From: Cydia pomonella
Lineage: Eukaryota; Arthropoda; Insecta; Lepidoptera; Tortricidae
Direction of reading: 5' to 3'
Assembly (NCBI RefSeq): GCF_033807575.1
Contig: NC_084707.1
Span: forward strand, 10,836,550 to 10,900,549
DNA: 64,000 nucleotides
Of this stretch, positions 22,930 to 33,656 are shown piece after piece. The number at the start of each line of letters is the position of its first letter. Positions within the stretch are counted from its first letter, which is position 1. Below the pieces are notes generated by a model. That model did not search any database, was not told the origin of the DNA, and worked only from the letters and a program-made list of their open reading frames with translations. The position numbers and the translations under genes are program-made.

Positions 22930-23955
22930 TCAGAATGTAATTATAAAATCCTTCACTATTTTTTTCTTAATTTTTTTTATTAAAAGCACTTTTTCAAAAT
23001 GATCTGCAGATACATGTTTCAATAAATGTAACTTTTCTATGGGAAGATGTATCAGGTCTTCGTTCCCAACAAATTTAACCCACTGCCTGCATCTGAAAAC
23101 ATACAGCCTTGGTTATGTACAGTTTATATTCCAAGTGTTTGCTAATGAGATGATCAACTGATTATTTAGCGCTAATATGCATCTATAAATCATGTTTTTT
23201 TGGCATCAAATTATCAACATCCCTTTATCAATGCTCTAACTTTTTATGTATTTATATGTCTGTTAATCATGAGAACCGGTCATGGTCCTACTGGGCAGTA
23301 ACCCTGCCTATGAAGCCGATGGTCCCAGGTTCAAATCCTGGTACGGGCATTAATTTATGTGATGACCATGCATATTTGTTCCTGAGTCATGTGTGTTTTC
23401 TATGTATTTATATGTATATATCGTTGTCTAAGTACCCACAACACATGACTTATTGAGCTTCCTATGGGATTAAGTCAATTTGTGTAATAATGTCGTATAA
23501 TATTTTTTATTGATCACAAAAAGAGAGATTAATTTACTTACATTTCAGATTAATATATTATTAATTAATAGATTAAAAAATATATGTTAAATAATGACCA
23601 TTAATGCATAAATGATAGATAATTTTTCGACGAATTAATTTTGTGTCATATTGCATGTAAGTTCTCAGGAAATTTCACATACTTTATTTAATTACTTACA
23701 CTGATATACAAATAAACATACAATTATCGATAGTTTTAGTACATCCCTAGTTCACAACTAAAAATAATATAAAATATCAAATTTTCGATGTGTTTAAAGC
23801 CTGCTGCACCAAAATAAGGTCAAAAGTATCTAAAACAATACGTACCGGTCTTTATCCAAGGGAAATTTCGCCATAAAATCCCTTTTTTCGTGATTTTCTC
23901 GAGTGGCTCGCTTGCCACATATTTCACACTTAGTAAACCGTTTTCTCGGTGGCAA
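22930..23955 (-). pseudogene. THAP-like zinc finger, U1 left copy
   Basis: Exon 1 is 23955-23846 (TTG in place of ATG, then PPRKRFTKCEICGKRATREN) and exon 2 is 23092-22930, interrupted by the SINE-bearing intron. Exon 2 reads CRQWVKFVGNEDLIHLPIEK and KHVSADHFEK and then stops early at TGA, because its A run is one base shorter than in the right arm. See the U2 right copy for the domain description. Confidence 0.6.
23268..23512 (+). mobile_element. tRNA-derived SINE in the left arm
   Basis: The tRNA-like head has an A box (GGTCCTACTGGGCAGTAA) and an excellent T arm / B box, CCAGGTTCAAATCCTGG, followed by the body with TGTTCCTGAGTCATG and a CTTATTGAGCTTCCTATGGG tail. It is the best-preserved SINE copy in the window and sits inside unit U1, in the intron of the THAP reading frame. 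Confidence 0.85.
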
Positions 23956-24068
23956 CAACCAAACTCGTTCTTTACTCTGATCACGGTTCACTATTTTCGA
24001 TATTTTCACTAAATAATAAAGAAATTGCACGAAATACCCGAACAAAACATTGAAGCCTTCATTTCACT

Positions 24069-25720
24069 TTCACTCTTTTGTCTATGGCTACCGCGCAGTT
24101 AAGCACAATTCTGCCAAAAACGAGTATCGAGCTTCACACGGCTGACATGAGGGAAGATCATAAGAAGTCCAACATAAGGATATCGGTAATTTGTGTAATA
24201 CCTGGAACAAATTACAACGAACACAATTTAACATAAACCACCACCAATTTTGAACCATTTGATCGAAAAATGAGACATTTAAAGCACATGGAGCATTAAT
24301 AATAATAAACATAAAGTGTGCGTATGTATTTATAGTTTTATGTTGTTATTAGTCATGAATTTGCTTACGGCGCACATAATTTTTTTGCTATCAGTTAGAT
24401 ATAAAAGTGAGGCCATATTAGCGGGTAACGGTACGTTAAGTCTTGGCAGACATGAATATAGGTCAGGGGGTTTGTTATTAATCGGACAATTAAAGAAAAT
24501 ATGATCGATATTGCCTACTTCGTTTCCACAATCGCACATGGGAGAATCTTTCTTTTTAAAAATGTATAATTGCTCAGATGAGCAGACTCGGCCCAATCTA
24601 AGTCTAATGATGATACTGGTGTGCCTTTTAGAGAGTGATCTATTTTTGAAAAACCATGGACGAGATGGAATGGTTGACTGAATTTCTGAATAGAAACATT
24701 TCTTGGCTCGGGACCAGCGGAGAGACCATTTTTTCCTCATGAAATTAAAAGGAAGGCTCAGAGCATCTGGTTGGAATATTTTATAAAAAGAGTCATCGCC
24801 ATCAAGAATAGCCTCTTTGGCTGCTTTGTCCGCCCTCTCATTACCTACTATACCAGAGTGGCGAGTGGCTAGGGATCCAAACAAAAACAACCTCCAACCC
24901 CGCCGAATGGCATTTGTACGACAAGTGTTTTAGTTGGCAGGTAAGGTATTTGCATGCAAAATTCTTAAAAGGGCGCAAAGAAATGGATTGAAGTGCGCTG
25001 AGACAGTCTGAAAAAATAACTGATTTGGAGAGTTTATGGGTATAAATATATTCTAGAGCTTTTAAGAGGGCCAAGCATTCACCAGAAAATACAGACGCTT
25101 CGGGGGGAAGTTTGAATTTAGCCATGATATGTGAGTTAGCAAGGAGAAAGGCCGCTCCCACACATCCTTGATCCGTTAATTTGGACGCATCAGTAAAAAA
25201 GAGCCGGTAAGAGGGGAAGTGATTGATAACAAATTTAGAGAAAATTGAGTTAGCCAACGGAGATTCCTTATCGATACCAATATTAGTTATTACCTTGGAA
25301 GAATGTGTGAGGGCCTCGAAAGGAACGGAATAAATAGGAAGAGAAGAAGATTTCATAATAGGGGGCCTGAGAGCGGCTAGTCTCTCCAGGCTGTTGACTA
25401 ATCTAGGTTTTTCTTTATTGCGCCAGTAAGCTTTACTGGACGAGTATAATTGAAGAAGTCGAATTTTTGGAAGTAATGGGTGGGACGATAGGGCAGAGAT
25501 TCCAAATAAAAAGCGATCAGCAAGTAGTTGCCGTCTCAGATCTAGTGGCGGGTCCACACATTCTACTTGAACGGCTCTGTTTGGGGACGGTCTCATGGCC
25601 CCGGTGACTATTCTAAGAGCCCTCACTTGGATGCGTTCTAATACGGTAAGCGCTGCCTTATTACATGGTTCAAAGATAAAAGTGCCGAAGTCTAAAAGGC
25701 TACGAATAAAACCAAAACCA
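24069..25720 (-). pseudogene. LINE 3' half with RNase H, left arm
   Basis: This is the same element as 29886-31537. It encodes RT thumb, RNase H and a CCHC-like end, with stop at 24330. A tandem GAGTGGC GAGTGGC (24857-24870, single in the right arm) shifts the frame in the middle of the last RNase H motif (IPSHS then frameshift, in place of IPSHSGIVGN). The (GTGAAA)-type tail lies at about 24063-24075. It is inactive. Confidence 0.9.
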
Positions 25721-27388
25721 AAGAGCATATAATCACTACGTTTTAAGAGACGGGACTTCCATACTAGCGAGTGGAATCCCTTTGTTTCGCAAATCATTAC
25801 CAAAATGTACGACAAAGAACTGTCACAGAACCATAGTACCAACATAAGCAATTTAAATAGTGTAGTACGCTACACGCTTGCGTTTCTTATCGATAACGAT
25901 AAAATGGGAAGAGTTGAAATATAGACTCTTGTCTACAAATTTTGTACTCGAAATCAAGTTAGGATCGAGTCCACATTTAAGTTATATGTTATATAGTGGA
26001 TATAGTTCTATGAGTGGACTAATACGTGGTCGAGCTTAATGTGGACTCGATTTTTTTTTAGAACACCTTGTTGTTCTTCACCACTAGGAAGGATCAAAGT
26101 AGCACTTTTTTTCCCTACTAGGAGGGATCACTTTTTTCCTCTTTTTGCATACTTCTTAGGTTAAATTATTTAATTTAATTACCATTAATTAAATTTATTT
26201 ATTTATTTATTTCTACCATAATAATTTCCTCATAGGTGATGTGAAAAGCAGTATGTAAATTTATCACGTGGTAGCAAAAATATTTCCACCTTAGGGTGGT
26301 ATTCCACCTATCCAATTTCTTGGTCCAATGTCATTGCGTCTCACTCTGTCATTAATCAAAATGTGAGACGCAATACACATTGGACAAAGAAATTGCATAG
26401 GTGGAATACCACCCATAGGCGTTAACACTTGAATCCCTCACTACGCTAGGATTCTATTTTAGAATACCTCGTTACACTCAGATTGTAATTATAAAATCCT
26501 TCACTATTTTTTTTCTTAATTTTTTTTTATTAAAAGCACTATTTTCAAAATGATCTGCAGATACATGTTTCAATAAATGTAACTTTTCTATGGGAAGATG
26601 TATCAGGTCTTCGTTCCCAACAAATTTGACCCACTGCCTGCATCTGAAAACATACAGCCTTGGTTATTTACAGTTTATATTCCAAGTGTTTGCTAATGAG
26701 ATGATCAACTGATTATTTAGCGCTAATATGCATCTATAAATCAAATCAAATATGTTAAATAATGACCATTAATGCATAAATGATAGATAATTTTCCACTG
26801 AAAATCTTCGACGAATTAATTTTGTGTCATATTGCATGCAAGTTCTTAGGAAATTTCACATTTTTTATTTAATTACTTACACTGATATACAAATAAACAT
26901 ACAATTATCGATAGTTTTAGTGCATCCCTAGTTCACAACTAAAAATAATATAAAATATCAAATTTTCGATGTGGTTAAAGCGTGCTGCACCAAAAAAAGG
27001 TCAAAAGTATCTAAAGCAATACGTACCGGTCCGTATCCAAGGGAAATTTCGCCATAAAATCCCTTTTTTCGTGATTTTCTCGAGTGGCTCGCTTGCCACA
27101 TATTTCACACTTAGTAAACCGTTTTCTCGGTGGCAACAAACAAACTCGTTCTTTACTCTGATCACGGTTCACTATTTTCGATATTTTCACTAAATAATAA
27201 AGAAATTGCACGAAATACCCGAACAAAACATTGAAGCCTTCATAACAAACAAAACAATTAGGCTGACAGTTGACTTGATGTAAACTTGACAGAATAAATA
27301 GCACTGACGTTTTATTTTTCTTCGTTGGCAAAGATTTGCGAAACAAGTTCCATACAAAACTTATTTTGTTCCTAGTTGCGTCAGCCTG
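25720..27388 (-). mobile_element. Unit U2, left arm
   Basis: A full-length unit running on the minus strand from CAGGCTGACGCAACTAGGAA (27388) to CTCTTTGG, where the LINE begins. It has THAP exon 1 (27136-27027), exon 2 (26643-26478) and the hairpin block. It lacks the SINE found in U1. Confidence 0.85.
26478..27136 (-). pseudogene. THAP-like zinc finger, U2 left copy
   Basis: Exons 27136-27027 and 26643-26478 mirror the right-arm copy, which is described at 28469-29127. It shows the same CEIC, FPLDTDR, CRQW and HVSADHF motifs and the same stop. No ATG is present at the start position. Confidence 0.6.
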
Positions 27389-28216
27389 ATAATCACTACG
27401 TTATAAGAGACGGGACTCCCATACCAGCGAGTGGAATCAGTTTGTTTCGCAAATCATTACCAAAATGTACGACAAAGAACCATAGTACCAACATAAGCGA
27501 TTTAAATAGTGTAGTACGCTACACGCTGGCGTTTCTTATCGTTATCGATAAAATGGGGAGGGTTGAAAAATAGACTCCAGTCTACAAATTTTGTACTCAA
27601 AATCAGGTTAGGATCGAATCCACATTTAAGTTTTATGTTATATAGTGGATAGTTCTAGGAGTGGACTAATACGTGGCCGGGCTTAATGTGGACCCGAGTT
27701 TTTTTTTACAACACCTTCTTGGAAAGCGGCTTTTTCTTCCCTACTAGGAGGGAGCAAAGTGACACTTTTCTGTTCTAGAACAGGTTTTTTTTCTATTCGT
27801 TTTATAGTTGGTCAAACCAATTTGTCAGTAAATAAGAACAAATAAAACTATACTCATCCTTTTCTTTTGGATGCTAGTACTAGTGTAGGACAAAGATAGT
27901 ATGACTCCCTCTGTCTATGTTTGAAATGAGATAGCCCTTTGACAAACTATATGTTAAATTAAGTTAAATTAAATTAAATTTGAACCATAGTAATTTCCTC
28001 ATAGGTGATGTGAAATCAGTTTGTAAATTTATCAATATTTCCACCTTAGGGTGGTATTCCACCTATCCAATTTCTTTGTCCAATGTCATTGCGTCTCACT
28101 CTCTCATTAAGCAAAATGTGAGATGCAATACACATTGGACAAAGAAATTGGATAGGTGGAATACCACCCTTAGGCGTTAACACTTGAATCCCTTAAAAAA
28201 CGGTGACGGTACGGAA
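27389..28216. repeat. Palindrome spacer: third, diverged partial unit U (U3)
   Basis: The sequence from ATAATCACTACGTTATAAGA (27389) to the hairpin block (28051-28170) and GAATCCCTT (about 28197) matches the terminal part of unit U in left-arm orientation. It is clearly more diverged than the arms agree with each other. It has a private segment (about 27780-27960), then a short CGGTGACGGTACGGAA joint to the right arm. No THAP exons remain. Confidence 0.8.
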
Positions 28217-29885
28217 CAGGCTGACGCAACTAGGAACAAAATAAGTTTTGTATGGAACTTGTTTCGCAAATCTTTGCCAACGAAGAAAAATAAAACGTCA
28301 GTGCTATTTATTCTGTCAAGTTTACATCAAGTCAACTGTCAGCCTAATTGTTTTGTTTGTTATGAAGGCTTCAATGTTTTGTTCGGGTATTTCGTGCAAT
28401 TTCTTTATTATTTAGTGAAAATATCGAAAATAGTGAACCGTGATCAGAGTAAAGAACGAGTTTGTTTGTTGCCATCGAGAAAACGGTTTACTAAGTGTGA
28501 AATATGTGGCAAGCGAGCCACTCGAGAAAATCACGAAAAAAGGGATTTTATGGCGAAATTTCCCTTGGATACGGACCGGTACGTATTGCTTTAGATACTT
28601 TTGACCTTTTTTTGGTGCAGCACGCTTTAACCACATCGAAAATTTGATATTTTATATTATTTTTAGTTGTGAACTAGGGATGTACTAAAACTATCGATAA
28701 TTGTATGTTTATTTGTATATCAGTGTAAGTAATTAAATAAAAAATGTGAAATTTCCTAAGAACTTGCATGCAATATGACACAAAATTAATTCGTCGAAGA
28801 TTTTCAGTGGAAAATTATCTATCATTTATGCATTAATGGTCATTATTTAACATATTTGATTTGATTTATAGATGCATATTAGCGCTAAATAATCAGTTGA
28901 TCATCTCATTAGCAAACACTTGGAATATAAACTGTAAATAACCAAGGCTGTATGTTTTCAGATGCAGGCAGTGGGTCAAATTTGTTGGGAACGAAGACCT
29001 GATACATCTTCCCATAGAAAAGTTACATTTATTGAAACATGTATCTGCAGATCATTTTGAAAATAGTGCTTTTAATAAAAAAAAATTAAGAAAAAAAATA
29101 GTGAAGGATTTTATAATTACAATCTGAGTGTAACGAGGTATTCTAAAATAGAATCCTAGCGTAGTGAGGGATTCAAGTGTTAACGCCTATGGGTGGTATT
29201 CCACCTATGCAATTTCTTTGTCCAATGTGTATTGCGTCTCACATTTTGATTAATGACAGAGTGAGACGCAATGACATTGGACCAAGAAATTGGATAGGTG
29301 GAATACCACCCTAAGGTGGAAATATTTTTGCTACCACGTGATAAATTTACATACTGCTTTTCACATCACCTATGAGGAAATTATTATGGTAGAAATAAAT
29401 AAATAAATAAATTTAATTAATGGTAATTAAATTAAATAATTTAACCTAAGAAGTATGCAAAAAGAGGAAAAAAGTGATCCCTCCTAGTAGGGAAAAAAAG
29501 TGCTACTTTGATCCTTCCTAGTGGTGAAGAACAACAAGGTGTTCTAAAAAAAAATCTAGTCCACATTAAGCTCGACCACGTATTAGTCCACTCATAGAAC
29601 TATATCCACTATATAACATATAACTTAAATGTGGACTCGATCCTAACTTGATTTCGAGTACAAAATTTGTAGACAAGAGTCTATATTTCAACTCTTCCCA
29701 TTTTATCGTTATCGATAAGAAACGCAAGCGTGTAGCGTACTACACTATTTAAATTGCTTATGTTGGTACTATGGTTCTGTGACAGTTCTTTGTCGTACAT
29801 TTTGGTAATGATTTGCGAAACAAAGGGATTCCACTCGCTAGTATGGAAGTCCCGTCTCTTAAAACGTAGTGATTATATGCTCTTT
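28217..29885 (+). mobile_element. Unit U2, right arm
   Basis: The mirror of 25720-27388 and the best full-length unit: CAGGCTGACGCAACTAGGAA start, THAP exons, hairpin block (29190-29310), a TTATCG(T/A)TATCGATAA motif, and a CTCTTTGG end joined to the LINE at TTTTGGTTTTATTCG. The two termini do not form an obvious inverted repeat beyond CA...TG. Confidence 0.8.
28469..29127 (+). CDS. Two-exon THAP-like DNA-binding protein of unit U (U2 right copy)
   Basis: Exon 1 is 28469-28578 and exon 2 is 28962-29127, with donor GTACGT and acceptor TTTTCAG, joining in an Arg codon. The peptide of about 91 residues shows a THAP layout: CEIC (first two zinc ligands), FPLDTDR then CRQW (the conserved Pro and Trp), EDLIHLPIEKLHLLKH and ADHF (the last ligand His-Phe). 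The third ligand, normally Cys in VCSxHF, is Ser here (HVSADHF). THAP domains bind DNA in P-element and Kolobok transposases. No catalytic transposase domain follows, so this is a DNA-binding remnant or possible repressor. The start is uncertain because the expected ATG is TTG. The open frame upstream (from about 28184) has no Met at the right place. Confidence 0.6.
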
Positions 29886-31268
29886 GGTTTTGGTTTTATT
29901 CGTAGCCTTTTAGACTTCGGCACTTTTATCTTTGAACCATGTAATAAGGCAGCGCTTACCGTATTAGAACGCATCCAAGTGAGGGCTCTTAGAATAGTCA
30001 CCGGGGCCATGAGACCGTCCCCAAACAGAGCCGTTCAAGTAGAATGTGTGGACCCGCCACTAGATCTGAGACGGCAACTACTTGCTGATCGCTTTTTATT
30101 TGGAATCTCTGCCCTATCGTCCCACCCATTACTTCCAAAAATTCGACTTCTTCAATTATACTCGTCCAGTAAAGCTTACTGGCGCAATAAAGAAAAACCT
30201 AGATTAGTCAACAGCCTGGAGAGACTAGCCGCTCTCAGGCCCCCTATTATGAAATCTTCTTCTCTTCCTATTTATTCCGTTCCTTTCGAGGCCCTCACAC
30301 ATTCTTCCAAGGTAATAACTAATATTGGTATCGATAAGGAATCTCCGTTGGCTAACTCAATTTTCTCTAAATTTGTTATCAATCACTTCCCCTCTTACCG
30401 GCTCTTTTTTACTGATGCGTCCAAATTAACGGATCAAGGATGTGTGGGAGCGGCCTTTCTCCTTGCTAACTCACATATCATGGCTAAATTCAAACTTCCC
30501 CCCGAAGCGTCTGTATTTTCTGGTGAATGCTTGGCCCTCTTAAAAGCTCTAGAATATATTTATACCCATAAACTCTCCAAATCAGTTATTTTCTCAGACT
30601 GTCTCAGCGCACTTCAATCCATTTCTTTGCGCCCTTTTAAGAATTTTGCATGCAAATACCTTACCTGCCAACTAAAACACTTGTCGTACAAATGCCATTC
30701 GGCGGGGTTGGAGGTTGTTTTTGTTTGGATCCCTAGCCACTCTGGTATAGTAGGTAATGAGAGGGCGGACAAAGCAGCCAAAGAGGCTATTCTTGATGGC
30801 GATGACTCTTTTTATAAAATATTCCAACCAGATGCTCTGAGCCTTCCTTTTAATTTCATGAGGAAAAAATGGTCTCTCCGCTGGTCCCGAGCCAAGAAAT
30901 GTTTCTATTCAGAAATTCAGTCAACCATTCCATCTCGTCCATGGTTTTTCAAAAATAGATCACTCTCTAAAAGGCACACCAGTATCATCATTAGACTTAG
31001 ATTGGGCCGAGTCTGCTCATCTGAGCAATTATACATTTTTAAAAAGAAAGATTCTCCCATGTGCGATTGTGGAAACGAAGTAGGCAATATCGATCATATT
31101 TTCTTTAATTGTCCGATTAATAACAAACCCCCTGACCTATATTCATGTCTGCCAAGACTTAACGTACCGTTACCCGCTAATATGGCCTCACTTTTATATC
31201 TAACTGATAGCAAAAAAATTATGTGCGCCGTAAGCAAATTCATGACTAATAACAACATAAAACTATAA
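29754..31268 (+). pseudogene. LINE RT-thumb/RNase H ORF, right arm (chimeric start)
   Basis: A 504-residue open frame. Residues 1-45 come from the end of unit U2 and the rest from a 5'-truncated LINE: RT thumb/connection (CNKAALTVLERIQVRALRIV, about 64-83) and RNase H with Asp221 (FFTDAS), Glu258 (SGECLAL), Asp282 (SDCLSAL) and Asp339 (GNERAD), so all four catalytic acids are present. A CDC-x8-H-x4-C zinc-knuckle-like end follows. The 3' UTR runs to about 31537 with a GTGAAA repeat tail. RNase H suits the I/R1-like LINE branch. It cannot retrotranspose, having no RT catalytic core and no endonuclease. Confidence 0.9.
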
Positions 31269-31642
31269 ATACATACGCACACTTTATGTTTATTATTATT
31301 AATGCTCCATGTGCTTTAAATGTCTCATTTTTCGATCAAATGGTTCAAAATTGGTGGTGGTTTATGTTAAATTGTGTTCGTTGTAATTTGTTCCAGGTAT
31401 TACACAAATTACCGATATCCTTATGTTGGACTTCTTATGATCTTCCCTCATGTCAGCCGTGTGAAGCTCGATACTCGTTTTTGGCAGAATTGTGCTTAAC
31501 TGCGCGGTAGCCATAGACAAAAGAGTGAAAGTGAAATGAAGGCTTCAATGTTTTGTTCGGGTATTTCGTGCAATTTCTTTATTATTTAGTGAAAATATCG
31601 AAAATAGTGAACCGTAATCAGAGTAAAGAACGAGTTTGGTTG

Positions 31643-32701
31643 TTGCCACCGAGAAAACGGTTTACTAAGTGTGAAATATGTGGCAAGCGAGCCACTCGAG
31701 AAAATCACGAAAAAAGGGATTTTATGGCGAAATTTCCCTTGGATAAAGACCGGTACGTATTGTTTTAGATACTTTTGACCTTATTTTGGTGCAGCAGGCT
31801 TTAAACACATCGAAAATTTGATATTTTATATTATTTTTAGTTGTGAACTAGGGATGTACTAAAACTATCGATAATTGTATGTTTATTTGTATATCAGTGT
31901 AAGTAATTAAATAAAGTATGTGAAATTTCCTGAGAACTTACATGCAATATGACACAAAATTAATTCGTCGAAAAATTATCTATCATTTATGCATTAATGG
32001 TCATTATTTAACATATATTTTTTAATCTATTAATTAATAATATATTAATCTGAAATGTAAGTAAATTAATCTCTCTTTTTGTGATCAATAAAAAATATTA
32101 TACGACATTATTACACAAATTGACTTAATCCCATAGGAAGCTCAATAAGACATGTGTTGTGGGTACTTAGACAACGATATATACATATAAATACATAGAA
32201 AACACACATGACTCAGGAACAAATATGCATGGTCATCACATAAATTAATGCCCGTACCAGGATTTGAACCTGGGACCATCGGCTTCATAGGCAGGGTTAC
32301 TGCCCAGTAGGACCATGACCGGTTCTCATGATTAACAGACATATAAATACATAAAAAGTTAGAGCATTGATAAAGGGATGTTGATAATTTGATGCCAAAA
32401 AAACATGATTTATAGATGCATATTAGCGCTAAATAATCAGTTGATCATCTCATTAGCAAACACTTGGAATATAAACTGTACATAACCAAGGCTGTATGTT
32501 TTCAGATGCAGGCAGTGGGTTAAATTTGTTGGGAACGAAGACCTGATACATCTTCCCATAGAAAAGTTACATTTATTGAAACATGTATCTGCAGATCATT
32601 TTGAAAAAGTGCTTTTAATAAAAAAAATTAAGAAAAAAAATAGTGAAGGATTTTATAATTACATTCTGAGTGTAACGAGGTATTCCAAAATAGAATCCTA
32701 G
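31643..32701 (+). pseudogene. THAP-like zinc finger, U1 right copy
   Basis: Exon 1 is 31643-31752 and exon 2 is 32506-32701, with the SINE inside the intron. Exon 2 reads CRQWVKFVGNEDL and HVSADHFEK, then reads through a longer A run to TAG at 32699-32701. It therefore has a different, longer C-terminus than the other copies. TTG stands at the start position. Confidence 0.6.
32086..32330 (-). mobile_element. tRNA-derived SINE in the right arm
   Basis: Inverted twin of the SINE at 23268-23512, near identical, at the mirrored place in U1. It shows that the SINE was already in U1 before the arms were duplicated. Confidence 0.85.
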
Positions 32702-33434
32702 CGTAGTGAGGGATTCAAAAGTGTTAACGCCTATGGGTGGTATTCCACCTATGCAATTTCTTTGTCCAATGTGTATTGCGTCTCACATTTTGATTAATGA
32801 CAGAGTGAGACGCAATGACATTGGACCAAGAAATTGGATAGGTGGAATACCACCTTAAGGTGGAAATATTTTTGCTACCACGTGATAAATTTACATACTG
32901 CTTTTCACATCACCTATGAGGAAATTATTATGGTACAAATAACTAAATAAATACATTTAATTAATGGTCATTAAATAAAATAATTTAACCTAAGAAGTAT
33001 GCAAAAAGAGGAAAAAAAGTGATCCCGCCTAGTAGGGAAAAAAGTGCTACTTTGATCCTTCCTAGTGGTGAAGAACAACAAGGTGTTGTAAAAAAAAATC
33101 GAGTCCACATTAAGCTCGACCACGTATTAGTCCACTCATAGAACTATTATCCACTATATAACATACAACTTAAATGTGGACTCGATCCTAACTTGATTTC
33201 AAGTACAAAATTTGTAGACAAGAGTCTATATTTCAACCCTCCCCATTTTATCGATATCGATAAGAACCGCAAGCGTGTAGCGTACTACACTATTTAAATT
33301 GCTTATGTTGGTACTATGGTTCTTTGAAAGTTCTTTGTCGTACATTTTGGTAATGATTTGCGAAATAAAGGGATTCCACTCGCTAGTATGGAAGTCCCGT
33401 CTCTTAAAACGTAGTGATTATATGCTCTTTGGTA

Positions 33435-33656
33435 CGGAATCGCACTTCGCAGTGATGTGTTTCACGCGAATCTTTTTTGTTTACAAAACAGTTGCGTCTT
33501 TTACGTCGCCGGTGTGGTGTCTGCCATAAGATCTCCGTGTAATATGTTTTGCGATTTTTACGCAGATCAATTTACGGTGCGTCAGCGTATTTTAAGCAGC
33601 GGTGTGGGGAGCATGCGTCAAAAACGGTAAGCATACGACGCGTCACTGCGATTCCG
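33435..33656. mobile_element. TA-flanked MITE at the palindrome edge
   Basis: CGGAATCGCA and an inner CGCAGTGA on the left mirror TCACTGCGATTCCG on the right. TA flanks both ends (33433-33434, 33657-33658). It inserted exactly at or beside the palindrome's right end and hides the original junction. Confidence 0.75.

Larger units (their letters stand above)
22168..24062 (-). mobile_element. Unit U1, left arm
   Basis: A THAP transposon unit truncated at its CAGGCTG end where the LINE tail joins (GAAGGCTTCA, about 24062). It contains a hairpin MITE-like block (22745-22864), THAP exon 2, a SINE insertion region (about 23190-23582, absent from U2) and THAP exon 1. It ends at ATATGCTCTTTGG (minus-strand reading). 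Confidence 0.85.
22166..27388. repeat. Left arm of the giant inverted repeat
   Basis: 5,223 bp whose reverse complement matches 28217-33433 almost base for base; paired positions sum to about 55,598-55,605 throughout. From outside to centre it holds unit U1 (with a SINE), a LINE 3' half and unit U2. The outer edge is at ACCAAAGAGCATATAATCAC and the inner edge at GTTGCGTCAGCCTG. It carries private changes, notably a 7 bp tandem duplication in the LINE (24857-24870) and a shorter A run in THAP exon 2 of U1. It lies between ERGIC3 and CDA2. Confidence 0.95.
31538..33431 (+). mobile_element. Unit U1, right arm
   Basis: The mirror of the left U1. It begins at GAAGGCTTCAATG after the LINE tail and runs to ATATGCTCTTTGG. 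It contains THAP exons, the SINE (32086-32330) and the hairpin block (32737-32853). Confidence 0.85.
28217..33433. repeat. Right arm of the giant inverted repeat
   Basis: The reverse complement of 22166-27388, 5,217 bp. From centre outward it holds U2, the LINE 3' half (intact frame) and U1 with SINE. The outer edge is at GCTCTTTGGT, directly abutting a TA-flanked MITE (33435-33656). Confidence 0.95.

Noticed and set aside
23268..23345. Genuine tRNA gene in the left arm
   Set aside because: The same tRNA-like head plus body and tail recurs at 18672-18903 and 32086-32330; it is a SINE.
22166..33433. Classical giant DNA transposon with 5.2 kb terminal inverted repeats
   Set aside because: No target duplication, no transposase in the spacer, and the arms are composite repeats; an inverted duplication explains it better.
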